A stretch of DNA of 58,592 bases from Lachnospiraceae bacterium (GCA_017396145.1 JAFQMS010000035.1:1-58592), one strand, 5' to 3'; positions 15,740-25,369 are shown, counted from the first letter of the stretch. The notes: generated by a model not told the origin, from the letters alone. Made by a program: numbers and translations.

Positions 15740-17440
15740 ATGAAGTTAGCTAGGAAGATGCTAAAATTTTATATCCTGCTTTGTTTAAGCATGATAGTGA
15801 CAGTATACGGAAATGAGATTGTGGCCAATGCGGCTACAACAGAAGATGGACTCGAATACGAAATTAGAGATGGAGGGGTGGTTATTACCGCTTATAGCGG
15901 AAATAATACTGAGGTTACAATTCCTAAGGAAATTTTGGGATATAAAGTTATGGAAATAGGGGAAGATGCATTTTGCAAATGCGAAAAATTAAAATCAGTA
16001 ACAATTCTAGCTAACCTTGATTGTATTTCAAGTTATGCATTTTATTATTGTGAAAATCTAGAATCTTTTGAGATGAAGGGAATAGTAAAAGAAATAAAGT
16101 ATGGAGCATTTGAAAGTTGTAGTAGTTTAACAGAGGTAAAACTGTCCGAAGGGTTAGAAATTATAGACTGGCGTGCATTTGCAAAATGTACTAATTTAAC
16201 ATCTGTTAATTTGCCAAATACATTAAAGGAGATTGGAAATGAAACATTTTTAAATTGCAAAAAGTTGAAAACTATTAATATACCAAAGAATGTAGAGTTT
16301 CTTGGCTATAAAGATTCACTTCTTGGTGGAAAAACAGGTGATACATTTTGGGGATGTGAAAATTTGATGAATATAAATGTGTCAAATGATAATAAAGAAT
16401 TTGCATCGGTTGATGGAGTATTGTATACGAAAGATATGAAAATTTTGTTATGGTTCCCTCAATCTAAACAAGGTCAGTATATAATTCCAAATAGTGTAAC
16501 TACTATATCTGCTTGTACATGTTGTGATATGAAAATATCAAAACTTGCTGTTCCAGATAGTGTGAAAGAAATTGGTGAATATTGTTTTGAAAATTGTAAA
16601 GAAGATTTAGCATTTTATTGTAGCTGGGGTTCATATGCATTGGAATATGCTATTAACAATAATATAAAATTCGACGTAGACAATTACCTTGGTAACTTTA
16701 CAGCCACAATCAGTCAGCCATCATTTGGCTACACAGGAGATTACATTAAACCTGTTGTAACAGTGAAGGGAAAAGTAAATGGTAAGGCCGTAACCCTTAC
16801 TAATTGGAAAGATTATAAAGTAACTTACAAGAACTTTAAGAATCCTGGAACTGCTTCAATTACAGTAACAGGAAGAGGTAATTATGTTGGTAAATTGAGT
16901 CTCACATTTACAATCAGACCAATAGACATAAGCAAGTTCAGTGCAACAATTAAGCAGTCATCGTTTGCATACACAGGAAACTACATCAAACCAATAGTAA
17001 CAGTAAAGGGAACTGCATTAGGTAAGGCGGTAACCCTTGCTAATTGGAAAGACTACAAGATTACATATAAGAACTTCAAAAATCCTGGACAGGCAACCAT
17101 GACAATCACTGGTAGAGGAATATATGGTGGAAGTAAGACCATAAAATTCTATATCCGCCCATCACAGGTTAAGAATGTGAAATATGTAGATAAGTCAACT
17201 TCTTATGTTAACTTCAAATGGGATAAATGTGTTGGTGTAACTGGGTATGAAGTATATAGATCAACAAGCAAGACTGGAACATATACTAAGGTTGGAACAG
17301 TAAGTGCAACTTCATTTAAGAATACAGGCTTAAAGAAGGGAACAACTTACTACTACAAGGTTAGAGCATATAAGACAGTAGGTTCAACTAAGTTATATGG
17401 TGCATATTCGAGTGTGTATACTTTAGCAACATCTAAATAA
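15740..17440 (+). CDS. Secreted BspA-like leucine-rich-repeat protein with fibronectin III end
   Basis: A 566-residue exported protein. It starts at ATG 15740 behind AAGGAGG and has a signal peptide (about 1-32, ending near VANA). Residues about 50-310 are LRR_5/BspA repeats (CEKLKSV, CSSLTEV, CTNLTSV, CKKLKTI, each preceded by AF). Two tandem repeats of about 79 residues follow (ISQPSFGYTGDYIKP and IKQSSFAYTGNYIKP, both with NWKDYK and YKNFKNPG). The C-terminal 90 residues are a fibronectin III domain. No LPxTG anchor is seen, so it may bind the wall through the repeats or be released. The role is probably adhesion or carbohydrate contact. Confidence 0.88.
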   Translation: MKLARKMLKFYILLCLSMIVTVYGNEIVANAATTEDGLEYEIRDGGVVITAYSGNNTEVTIPKEILGYKVMEIGEDAFCKCEKLKSVTILANLDCISSYAFYYCENLESFEMKGIVKEIKYGAFESCSSLTEVKLSEGLEIIDWRAFAKCTNLTSVNLPNTLKEIGNETFLNCKKLKTINIPKNVEFLGYKDSLLGGKTGDTFWGCENLMNINVSNDNKEFASVDGVLYTKDMKILLWFPQSKQGQYIIPNSVTTISACTCCDMKISKLAVPDSVKEIGEYCFENCKEDLAFYCSWGSYALEYAINNNIKFDVDNYLGNFTATISQPSFGYTGDYIKPVVTVKGKVNGKAVTLTNWKDYKVTYKNFKNPGTASITVTGRGNYVGKLSLTFTIRPIDISKFSATIKQSSFAYTGNYIKPIVTVKGTALGKAVTLANWKDYKITYKNFKNPGQATMTITGRGIYGGSKTIKFYIRPSQVKNVKYVDKSTSYVNFKWDKCVGVTGYEVYRSTSKTGTYTKVGTVSATSFKNTGLKKGTTYYYKVRAYKTVGSTKLYGAYSSVYTLATSK

Positions 17441-17474
17441 CAAGAAAGTATCAAGAAAATAAATTTACATACAG

Positions 17475-17514
17475 CAATCGCTTTGTGGAGGAATCTGCAA
17501 GGCGATTGTTTTTT
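17475..17514 (+). terminator. Terminator after the BspA-like gene
   Basis: CAATCGCTTTG pairs with CAAGGCGATTG and is followed by six T, 34 bp after the stop. Confidence 0.88.
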
Positions 17515-17610
17515 AATCATAGAACTACAAATTAGCCATATACCCTGTAGAAACCCAGCAAAGTTAATTGCTTTCATATGGATTTGTTTTGGTTTTCCAA
17601 CAATAAGATG

Positions 17611-17792
17611 TAGGAAGCCACAAGGCAGTGATTTTAGTTGGATTTATCTATAAAGATATGACGAAATATGAACATACAAAAAACCGCCCCACAAGTTTTT
17701 AATCCTTGTGGGGATGTTCGAATAAAAGTATGTGAATATTCGTCATCAAGCTTTATATAAATCCAAGGTCGTCACTGCCCTGTGGCTTCCTA
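17611..17792. repeat. 182-bp foldback (long imperfect palindrome), MITE-like
   Basis: The two halves are inverted copies along their whole length. The outer arms are GGAAGCCACAAGGCAGTGA (left) and, read on the other strand, GGAAGCCACAGGGCAGTGA. They continue as TGGATTTAT, TATAAAG, ATGACGAA and ACATAC, and close in the central CCCCACAAG...CTTGTGGGG hairpin (17687-17713). The element starts and ends with TA. It lies between the converging BspA-like gene and ABC operon and encodes no protein. It could be a miniature inverted-repeat element or a large bidirectional terminator. Confidence 0.82.
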
Positions 17793-17826
17793 AAATCCAT
17801 ATCTGTAATTAACTTTGTCTGGGCGC

Positions 17827-19764
17827 TTAATCTAACTCAAATGCTCCTGTATATAACTGATAATAAGTGCCCTTCTTATTTATCAGTTCATCATGGTTAC
17901 CGCTTTCAATAATGCGTCCATGTTCAAGAACCATAATAGTATCTGAGTTTCTAACAGTTGAAAGACGATGGGCAATAACAAATACTGTTCTGCCTTCCAT
18001 TAATTTATCCATACCTCGCTGTACGATTGCCTCTGTTCTGGTATCGATAGAAGAAGTTGCTTCGTCGAGTATCATTACCGGTGGGTCTGCAACGGCAGCA
18101 CGGGCAATGGCGATTAACTGGCGTTGTCCCTGTGAAAGATTAGAACCATTGTTAGCAAGTTCTGTGTCATAGCCGTCAGGAAGTCTTGAGATGAAATCAT
18201 CTGCGCCTGCAAGTTTTGCAGCATCTATACACTGTTCGTCAGTAGCATCTAAGTTACCATAACGGATATTTTCCATAACGGTTCCTGTGAAGAGATTAGT
18301 CTCTTGAAGAACGATACCAAGAGAGCGACGAAGGTCGGCCTTCTTAATCTTATTAACATTGATTCCGTCGTATCTAATCTTGCCATCTGCGATATCGTAG
18401 AAACGGTTAATCAGGTTGGTAATAGTTGTTTTGCCTGCGCCTGTTGAACCAACAAATGCAACCTTCTGACCAGGTTTAGCGTAAACCGTAACATTGTGAA
18501 GAACATTAGTGCCTTCAACATAAGCAAAATCAACATCATCTAAGGTAACATCACCTTCAAGTTTAGTATAAGTTAAACTACCATCGCCATGAGGATGTTT
18601 CCAAGCCCAAGTACCAGTGTGTTCTTTAACTTCTTTGATTTCACCATTATCATCTATCTTAGCATTTACCAAAGTAACATAACCTTCATCGGCTTCTGGT
18701 TCGGTATCCATAACATCAAATATGCGTTTTGCGCCGGCAAGACCCATAACTACATGGTTAATCTGCTGTGAAAATGTATTAACATTACCAGTGAACTGTT
18801 TAGTCATATTAAGGAAAGGAACAACAATACTAAGTTCAAATGCCATTCCTGAAAGGCTTATATTTTTTGCATTAGTAAGAAGGAAAATGCCGCCTGCAGT
18901 AGCAACGATTACATATAAAATGTTACCGATGTTTTGAATAATAGGACCAAGGCAGTTAGCATATGAATGAGCCTTGTAAGCGTCTTCAAAAAGTTGATTG
19001 TTAATTCGGTCAAAATCTTCTTGAGATTTTTCTTCATGGCAGAAGACCTTAACGACTTTCTGACCACTCATCATCTCTTGAATAAAGCCTTCTGTTTGAC
19101 CGATGGACATCTGCTGTTTAATAAAGTATTTTGCAGAACCTGCGGTTACTTTACCAGATACAACAAACATAATTGCTACACCAGTTAGTACAACTAAAGT
19201 CATCCATATACTGTAATAAAGCATTATTCCAAGTACGCATACAATAACGATAGCACTCTGGATAAGAGTTGGCATTGCTTGAGAAATAAGCATTCTCAAG
19301 GTGTCAATGTCGTTAGTGTAGTGACTCATAATATCGCCGTGTTTGTTGGTATCAAAATATTTGATAGGGAGATTTTGCATTCCATTAAACATACGCTGTC
19401 TTGTCTTGTTTAAGAAGCCCTGAGTCATAAATGTCATAAGCTGTGACTGTACAGTTACAGCAATAATTGAGAACACATAAAATGTACCTAGGATGGCTAC
19501 TTTTGGGATAATTACTTTGCTAGCCCCTGCCCAGTCACCTGTTAGGTACCAGTCTTCTATAGCTGCAATAACCTGTTGCTGGAAAATAGCTGGTAGGGTT
19601 GCGGTAATAGAAACAAATATAATACAGCCAATTGCAAGTGGAAGCATTACTGGGTAAAAATCCTTAAGCATTTTAAGAACACGTTTTAGGATGCCAATGT
19701 TGAATTCTGGCTTTGGAGGCTTGCCAGGCATATTCTTAGGGTCAAATGGTGGTTTCTTACTCAT
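17827..19764 (-). CDS. Heterodimeric ABC exporter subunit, canonical ATP site
   Basis: A 645-residue half-transporter with six N-terminal membrane helices (about 45-360) and a nucleotide-binding domain. Walker A is VGSTGAGKTT, the signature is a slightly altered LSQGQRQ, and Walker B is MILDEATSS with the catalytic Glu present. An insert of about 40 residues between the membrane and ATPase parts is rich in charged residues and carries AWKHPHGDG. The start at 19764 follows GGAGG and overlaps the stop of the upstream partner by 8 bp, so the two are coupled. It is likely to export lipids, peptides or drugs, as in BmrCD/LmrCD pairs. The substrate is unknown. Confidence 0.92.
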   Translation of the reverse strand: MSKKPPFDPKNMPGKPPKPEFNIGILKRVLKMLKDFYPVMLPLAIGCIIFVSITATLPAIFQQQVIAAIEDWYLTGDWAGASKVIIPKVAILGTFYVFSIIAVTVQSQLMTFMTQGFLNKTRQRMFNGMQNLPIKYFDTNKHGDIMSHYTNDIDTLRMLISQAMPTLIQSAIVIVCVLGIMLYYSIWMTLVVLTGVAIMFVVSGKVTAGSAKYFIKQQMSIGQTEGFIQEMMSGQKVVKVFCHEEKSQEDFDRINNQLFEDAYKAHSYANCLGPIIQNIGNILYVIVATAGGIFLLTNAKNISLSGMAFELSIVVPFLNMTKQFTGNVNTFSQQINHVVMGLAGAKRIFDVMDTEPEADEGYVTLVNAKIDDNGEIKEVKEHTGTWAWKHPHGDGSLTYTKLEGDVTLDDVDFAYVEGTNVLHNVTVYAKPGQKVAFVGSTGAGKTTITNLINRFYDIADGKIRYDGINVNKIKKADLRRSLGIVLQETNLFTGTVMENIRYGNLDATDEQCIDAAKLAGADDFISRLPDGYDTELANNGSNLSQGQRQLIAIARAAVADPPVMILDEATSSIDTRTEAIVQRGMDKLMEGRTVFVIAHRLSTVRNSDTIMVLEHGRIIESGNHDELINKKGTYYQLYTGAFELD

Positions 19765-21502
19765 TGTCGTCACCTCCCTGTGTCTGTTGTTCATAAACTT
19801 CCTTATAAATAGCACTTGTGTTAACAAGCTCGCTGTGAGTTCCTATGTCAGTTATATGACCGTTATCCATAACGATAATCATGTCTGCATCCTGAACAGA
19901 AGAAACTCTTTGAGCAATAATAATCTTAGTGGTATCAGGTATATACGACTTAAAGCCATTACGGATAAGAGCATCAGTCTTGGTATCTACAGCACTGGTA
20001 GAATCATCAAGAATAAGAATCTTTGGTTTCTTAAGAAGAGCTCTTGCGATACAAAGACGCTGTTTCTGACCACCAGATACATTAGTACCACCTTGTTCAA
20101 TGAATTTATCATAGCCTTCTTCAAATGAGGTGACAAACTCATGAGCCTGAGCTAATTTACAAGCTTTAATAATCTCTTCATCTGTAGCCTGTTCATTACC
20201 CCAACGGAGATTGTCTTTAATAGTACCTGCAAATAACTGATTCTTTTGAAGAACCATGGCAACACTGTCACGAAGGGTTTTAATATCGTAATCCTTAACA
20301 TCAACCCCAGCAACCTTTACACTTCCTTCAGTAGTGTCATAAAGACGAGGAATAAGTTGTACTAATGATGATTTACTAGAACCTGTACCACCAATAATAC
20401 CTACAGTCATTCCTGACTTAATATGAAGGTTAATATCTGAAAGAGCAAATTTTTTAGCTTTAGCAGAGTATTTTAAAGAAACACTTTCAAAATCAATTGA
20501 ACCATCCTTAACTTTCATTACTGGGTTTTCAGGGTTGGTTAGAAGAGATTTCTCATCTAAAACTTCACAAATACGCTTCACAGATTCTGAAGACATAGTA
20601 GTCATAACATATATCATAGATAACATCATAAGTGAGATGAGAATCTGCATTCCGTAAGTTAACATTGCAGAAATCTGACCTACATCAAGGTCAACACCTT
20701 TGCTTTCAATGGTAAGTTTAGAACCGACAATAAGAACAAAAATCATTGTAAAATATAAGCAAAGTTGCATAAGTGGACCGTTGAGAGCAACGATACGGTC
20801 AGCCTTAGTAAAGTCCATGCATATATCATCAGCAGCCACTTTGAATTTTTCTTTTTCGTATTCTTCTCTTGAGAAGCCTTTAACAACGCGCATACCGCGT
20901 ACATTCTCTTCAATAGATTCATTTAAGCGGTCGTATTTTTTGAAAACTCGTCTAAAGGCAGGCATAGCCTTTTTACCTATCATAAAAAGTCCAAAACCAA
21001 GTACTGGAACTGTGGCAACAAATGCACCTGCAAGGGCACCGCCCATCCTCCATGCCATGAAAATGGCAAATATAAGCATAAGAGGGCTTCGTATAGCGAT
21101 TCTTATTATCATCATATAAGACATCTGAACATTGTTAACATCTGTTGTAAGACGGGTAACTAGTGATGATGATGAGAATTTATCGATGTTTTCAAAAGAA
21201 TAGCCTTGTATCTTAGAGAAAAGGTCATGGCGCAGGTTCTTGGCAAAACCAGCACTAGCCTTTGAACATGTAAAAGCGGCAATTCCACCGCAGCACAGTG
21301 ATAGCATAGCAAGAATAACTAAAATGCCACCAGATTTAAGGATTATATTAAGGTCAACGTCGGCTTTTATATCATTAACCAGATTGGCGGTAAGAAATGG
21401 AATGTAGCATTCAATTATAACTTCCAAAACAATCAATACAAGAGTGATTATAGTTGGGCGTTTATATTCGCGAATACAAGAACTAAGTTTCTTAATCATC
21501 AA
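19757..21502 (-). CDS. Heterodimeric ABC exporter subunit, degenerate ATP site
   Basis: A 581-residue half-transporter with six membrane helices (about 20-310) then an ATPase domain. Walker A reads GGTGSSKSS, with Ser in place of the third Gly, and Walker B ends ILDDSTSA, with Asp in place of the catalytic Glu. The signature VSGGQKQR is intact. In heterodimeric exporters one site is normally degenerate like this while the partner is active. It is the first gene of the two-gene operon, and its expected promoter is in the 214-bp gap upstream, shared divergently with the glycosyltransferase. Confidence 0.92.
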   Translation of the reverse strand: MMIKKLSSCIREYKRPTIITLVLIVLEVIIECYIPFLTANLVNDIKADVDLNIILKSGGILVILAMLSLCCGGIAAFTCSKASAGFAKNLRHDLFSKIQGYSFENIDKFSSSSLVTRLTTDVNNVQMSYMMIIRIAIRSPLMLIFAIFMAWRMGGALAGAFVATVPVLGFGLFMIGKKAMPAFRRVFKKYDRLNESIEENVRGMRVVKGFSREEYEKEKFKVAADDICMDFTKADRIVALNGPLMQLCLYFTMIFVLIVGSKLTIESKGVDLDVGQISAMLTYGMQILISLMMLSMIYVMTTMSSESVKRICEVLDEKSLLTNPENPVMKVKDGSIDFESVSLKYSAKAKKFALSDINLHIKSGMTVGIIGGTGSSKSSLVQLIPRLYDTTEGSVKVAGVDVKDYDIKTLRDSVAMVLQKNQLFAGTIKDNLRWGNEQATDEEIIKACKLAQAHEFVTSFEEGYDKFIEQGGTNVSGGQKQRLCIARALLKKPKILILDDSTSAVDTKTDALIRNGFKSYIPDTTKIIIAQRVSSVQDADMIIVMDNGHITDIGTHSELVNTSAIYKEVYEQQTQGGDDNE

Positions 21503-21716
21503 AAATACCTCCTATTAGAGTATTATGCTAAAAAATTATTTTATTCCCAATAAAGAAGAATGTCAAATGAAAAAAATATAAAATTGTGTTTGGATTGGTT
21601 TTGTGGTAACATATATGTGTACATGGCAGTGCATCGCTCATCACTTTGTCACTACCAAGATATGCAATAACGAAACACTTCTGCACAGTTAGTAGGAGAA
21701 TAAAAGGAGAGAACTT

Positions 21717-22762
21717 ATGAATATTTCAATATGTATTATAACTAAAAATGAAGTTACTAATCTTAATGAATGTCTTAAGTGCGCCTCTAAATATCCTTTT
21801 GAGTTGGTAGTAGTGGATACCGGTTCAACTGATGATTCCGTGGAGGTCGCAAGAAAGTATACAGACAAAGTGTTTTTTTTGAATGGTGCAATGACTTTAG
21901 TAAGGCTAAGAACTATGCCATAAGCTGTGCTACCAATGATTTTGTAATGGTATTAGATACAGATGAGTTTATTACTTATGCAGATTTTGACCAGCTAAAG
22001 GAGATTATTAGCGCTAATGCACACAAAGTTGGTCGTATTGAGAGAGTAAATGTATTTGAAAGAAATAAAGATAGGAATACTAATAAGGAAAGAATTAATC
22101 GAGTATTTGACAGAAGACAGTATCATTATGTTGGAAGTATTCATGAACAGGTGTGTAGAATAGATGGTAAGGAGTATGAAACTTATCTGCTTCCGGTAAG
22201 TGTAAAGCATACAGGGTATGATGGGACACCACAAGAACGTAGACAAAAATCCTACAGAAACATAACCTTGTTAGAAGGGGAATTAAAGAAAAAAGAGGAT
22301 CCTTATATTTTGTATCAACTTGGCAAGAGCCATTATATGCTAGGGGAGTATGCTAAGGCAATAGAGTATTTTGAGAGAGGCACTACATTTGACTTAGACC
22401 CCAGATTAGAATATGTAGAGGATATGATAATAACTTATGGATACACCCTTATAGAGGCTGGAAGAGCCACCCAGGCACTTGACTTTGAAGGAATATATAA
22501 TGAGTTTGAATACAGTTGTGATTTTGTATTCCTTATGGGAATGATTTATATGGAAAATGCAATGTTTTCGGAAAGTGTAGAACAGTATTTAAAGGCTGCC
22601 ACATATAAAGACTGTAAATCCCTAGGAGCTAATAGTTACATGGCATACTATAACGTAGGTGTTATATATGAATGCTTAGGAGATGTCCAAAATGCTATTA
22701 AACATTATAAGATGTGTGGAGATTACGACAAAGCCATAACAAGACTTAACGGTATAAAATAG
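21717..22762 (+). pseudogene. Family 2 glycosyltransferase with TPR repeats, frameshifted at a T8 tract
   Basis: The first part (21717-21923) encodes the GT2 start ISICIITKNE...VVDTGSTDDSV. It then runs off frame. The continuation is in another frame from about 21881 (FEWCNDFSKAKNYAI, then the metal-binding VLDTDEF), and a C-terminal half with TPR-like repeats runs to 22762. The switch falls in eight T at 21873-21880. One extra T would restore a protein of about 348 residues. It could be a true pseudogene, a phase-variable gene or a read error. AAAGGAG precedes the ATG. GT2-TPR proteins usually modify cell-surface glycans. Confidence 0.85.
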
Positions 22763-22787
22763 AACGAATGTATAGAGGAAGGAAATA

Positions 22788-23453
22788 GTGAAGAGAAATA
22801 TAGATATTAATGAAGTTTCAGATGGAAAACTTTACGAACATAACGATATGGCACGTTTGGGATGTAATGATTGCACAGGTTGTCATGATTGTTGCACAGG
22901 AATGGGCAAATCCATAGTTTTAGACCCCATGGATATATGGAGAATAGAGAAGGAATGTAATATAGAATTTGATGCATTGGTTTCAAAATATATAGAGTTT
23001 AATGTTGTTGACGGATTGATTTTACCTAATCTGAGACAGGAAAATGATAAAGAAGAGTGTGCATTTTTGAACAGTGAAGGAAGATGCAGTATACATAAGG
23101 CAAGGCCTGGTATATGCAGATTGTTTCCCCTTGGAAGAATCTATGATGATGAGGGATTTAAATACTTTCTTCAAGTTTATGAATGTTCCAAGACAGAAAG
23201 GTCTAAGATAAAGATAAAAAAATGGATTGGAATAGAGGATATTTCTTCTTATGAGAAATATATATTAGAATGGCATAGATTTCTCAAAAAGTGTGAAGAG
23301 GGACAAAAGGAATTAGATGAGAATAATAAAAGGGTGTTGGTAATGTATGTACTAAAAACATTTTACCAGACACCATTTGATATAAGTAAAGAAGAAACTT
23401 CATTTTACAAAGAATTCTATGATAGGCTTAATAAAGCATGGGAACTGTTTTAG
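22788..23453 (+). CDS. YkgJ-type cysteine-cluster protein
   Basis: A 221-residue protein with the Cys cluster CNDCTGCHDCCTG (about 26-38), then CAFLNSEGRCSIHKARPGICRLFPLG and a further Cys (VYECSK). This is the pattern of the CxxCxxCC family (PF03692), thought to bind a zinc or iron-sulfur centre. The biochemical role is not settled. The start is GTG at 22788 behind GAGGAAGG. It follows the glycosyltransferase by 25 bp and probably shares its transcript. Confidence 0.87.
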   Translation: MKRNIDINEVSDGKLYEHNDMARLGCNDCTGCHDCCTGMGKSIVLDPMDIWRIEKECNIEFDALVSKYIEFNVVDGLILPNLRQENDKEECAFLNSEGRCSIHKARPGICRLFPLGRIYDDEGFKYFLQVYECSKTERSKIKIKKWIGIEDISSYEKYILEWHRFLKKCEEGQKELDENNKRVLVMYVLKTFYQTPFDISKEETSFYKEFYDRLNKAWELF

Positions 23454-23467
23454 GTAACAGTTCCCAT
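23438..23467. terminator. Bidirectional terminator between the YkgJ-type gene and the response regulator
   Basis: ATGGGAACTGTT pairs with AACAGTTCCCAT. The stem includes the stop codon of the plus-strand gene and lies just before the end of the minus-strand regulator gene (23472). Confidence 0.75.
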
Positions 23468-23471
23468 TATT

Positions 23472-24107
23472 TTATCTGTGTTTGTAATAAAAACATGCAA
23501 GTCCGGTTCTGTCTCTTAGGGAAAGCTTATCTAATATTGTGCTAAGATAATTACGTACGGTGCCTTCTGAAAAACAAAGTTGGTTGGCAATTTCTTTATT
23601 ATTTAATCCTTCCGCAACCAAGAGAATAATATCGTATTCTCTAGAAGTAATGCCATAGGCTTCCCAATTGAAACCTTCATTACTATTGCTGTCAGAAGCG
23701 TTAATAAGGGAAGGTATTTTATTCATAATCTCGTCACCAAAAACAGTTTGACCGTTATAGACGGCATTTATGGCTGGTGCAATGGTATCGAAGGCTTGTT
23801 TTAGGATATAGCCTCTAGCGCCTATTTTTAGTGCCTTGATTATGTATTCGTCATCAGAAAATGTGGTCAAAAGTAAGATTCTGGCATCCGGATAGTCGGT
23901 TATTATGGAGGTGGCGGCATCTAAACCGTTCATTTCGTCCATTCGTATATCCATAAGTAGTACATCAGGCTGATGCTCTTTATAAAGAGATATGGCTTCC
24001 TTTCCTGATTTTCCTGTTGCAACAACAGTGATATTACCACTGGCTTCTAATATGGTTTTTAAGGATAAAGAAACTAAAGTGTCATCATCAACAATAATAA
24101 CATTCAT
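23472..24107 (-). CDS. NarL/LuxR-type response regulator
   Basis: A 211-residue two-component regulator. The receiver (1-120) has the acidic pocket VDDD and phospho-acceptor D53 (VLLMDIRMDEMNG). A LuxR-type helix-turn-helix occupies about 145-205 (TSREYDIILLVAEGLNNKEIANQLCFSEGTVRNYLSTI). The start at 24107 is chosen by the GAGGAATG ribosome site. The open frame upstream of it overlaps the kinase gene. It follows the kinase by 31 bp. The likely target is the palindrome between the kinase and the divergent ABC operon. Confidence 0.95.
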   Translation of the reverse strand: MNVIIVDDDTLVSLSLKTILEASGNITVVATGKSGKEAISLYKEHQPDVLLMDIRMDEMNGLDAATSIITDYPDARILLLTTFSDDEYIIKALKIGARGYILKQAFDTIAPAINAVYNGQTVFGDEIMNKIPSLINASDSNSNEGFNWEAYGITSREYDIILLVAEGLNNKEIANQLCFSEGTVRNYLSTILDKLSLRDRTGLACFYYKHR

Positions 24108-24138
24108 AAATGCATTCCTCCTATTCGTTAGGGATGTT

Positions 24139-25206
24139 TTATTTGTTAATAGTAATATGAATTTTAAATCCGTTTTCTGTAAGGATTTTAAGATTGCCAC
24201 CTAGAGCATTTATTCTATCATATATATTAGTAAGACCAATACCGTTATTGAAATTAGGTGCTATATTGGTGCCATTATCTTCTATTAATAATTGATAGAA
24301 ACCAGGATGTTCTCTAAGGAGAATAGTCATTTTATCCCCGTTGCTGTGTTTTTGGGTATTATTAATTCCTTCTTTTATAATACTAATAAAGCAATACTTA
24401 ATATTTCTTGGTATGTCTTGAGACATATCGTAATTAAAATGTATAGAAAGCGTTGAGGTACTTGTAATTATGTCGTTGATGACGTTTTTTAAATTGACAG
24501 ATTCATCATGCAGGTCGTGAACACTTTCTCGAATATTAGTCATGGCGGTATTTAAGGTGTTGTGAAGACTGTCCAAATGTTCAGCAACAGTAGCGTCTTT
24601 GTTGATGGCTTTAAGAGCGCCGGTTAGCAGGATAGAACGGGTTAGCATATGACCAACGTTGTCGTGGATTTCTCTTGCAATACGGTTACGTTCTTTTAAT
24701 GTTGCCATATGAATATTGTTATCCTGATTTTCAATAAGCACTTTATTCTTTTCTTCTATTAGTAGTTCATGCTCTTTGGAATTGTCGCGCATCTGTTTTA
24801 ATTTTTGCGAAAGCATTTGATTGCTTGTAATTAACTGGCATATAATTGTGCAGGTAAGTGACAAAAAGCACATAAAGAGTAAGAAAATAAAACTACCATT
24901 ACCCGGTTTTTCAAATATACTCAAAAGAGTACCTATGAAATACAGAGATATCGCAAATGGGTTAAACGATTTGTGCAGGTTCCAAATTGTTAAAGGCAGA
25001 TATATCCTAAATTGCGGTATGAAGAGACTTGTAATTAAATACAAAAAAACAGGTATATTAACGTTTTTATAATTAAATCCATCCCAAAAGCAGACAATAA
25101 ATGCAACAAGCATAGTAATGACGAAGCTGGTATTAATAGAATAGATACTTATATTAAAAAGGATGCATCCTAAAAATATAAGAGTTTTTCCAAAAAAAAT
25201 ACTCAT
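24139..25206 (-). CDS. Sensor histidine kinase, HisKA_3 (NarL partner) type
   Basis: A 355-residue kinase with five or six short N-terminal membrane helices (about 1-130) and almost no external domain, so it probably senses within the membrane. A coiled linker follows. The HisKA_3 dimerisation motif ERNRIAREIHDNVGHMLTRS carries the phosphorylated His. An HATPase domain with NNTQKHS and DNGTNIAPNFNNGIGLTNI completes it. The start is ATG 25206 behind GAGG. GTG 25212 is possible. It pairs with the regulator downstream and is divergent from a three-gene ABC transporter, the layout of a detoxification module. Confidence 0.94.
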   Translation of the reverse strand: MSIFFGKTLIFLGCILFNISIYSINTSFVITMLVAFIVCFWDGFNYKNVNIPVFLYLITSLFIPQFRIYLPLTIWNLHKSFNPFAISLYFIGTLLSIFEKPGNGSFIFLLFMCFLSLTCTIICQLITSNQMLSQKLKQMRDNSKEHELLIEEKNKVLIENQDNNIHMATLKERNRIAREIHDNVGHMLTRSILLTGALKAINKDATVAEHLDSLHNTLNTAMTNIRESVHDLHDESVNLKNVINDIITSTSTLSIHFNYDMSQDIPRNIKYCFISIIKEGINNTQKHSNGDKMTILLREHPGFYQLLIEDNGTNIAPNFNNGIGLTNIYDRINALGGNLKILTENGFKIHITINK

Positions 25207-25298
25207 AGACACCTCTGGACAATCAATATAAAAAATATTATATCATATTTTTGGATATTGGGAAATTTGTTTTACATACAGAAAAGACTGTTATAAAA

Positions 25299-25314
25299 AG
25301 TGACATTTGTCACT
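25299..25314. promoter_or_regulatory. Palindromic operator, probable response-regulator site
   Basis: The perfect palindrome AGTGACA-TT-TGTCACT is followed by a half site TGTTCACT at 25329-25336. It lies 27 bp upstream of the ABC promoter -35, a position suited to activation, and within the divergent gap. Confidence 0.75.
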
Positions 25315-25341
25315 AAAGAAAATGATTTTGTTCACTAGAAA

Positions 25342-25369
25342 TTGCATTATGGGTGTAGTAGTATATGAT
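25342..25369 (+). promoter_or_regulatory. Promoter of the ABC-2 operon
   Basis: TTGCAT (25342-25347) and TATGAT (25364-25369) are 16 bp apart. Neither matches consensus fully, as expected for an activator-dependent promoter. Confidence 0.55.

Noticed and set aside
17687..17713. Simple stand-alone terminator for the ABC operon
   Set aside because: The hairpin is the centre of a much longer 182-bp palindrome, so it is described as part of that element.
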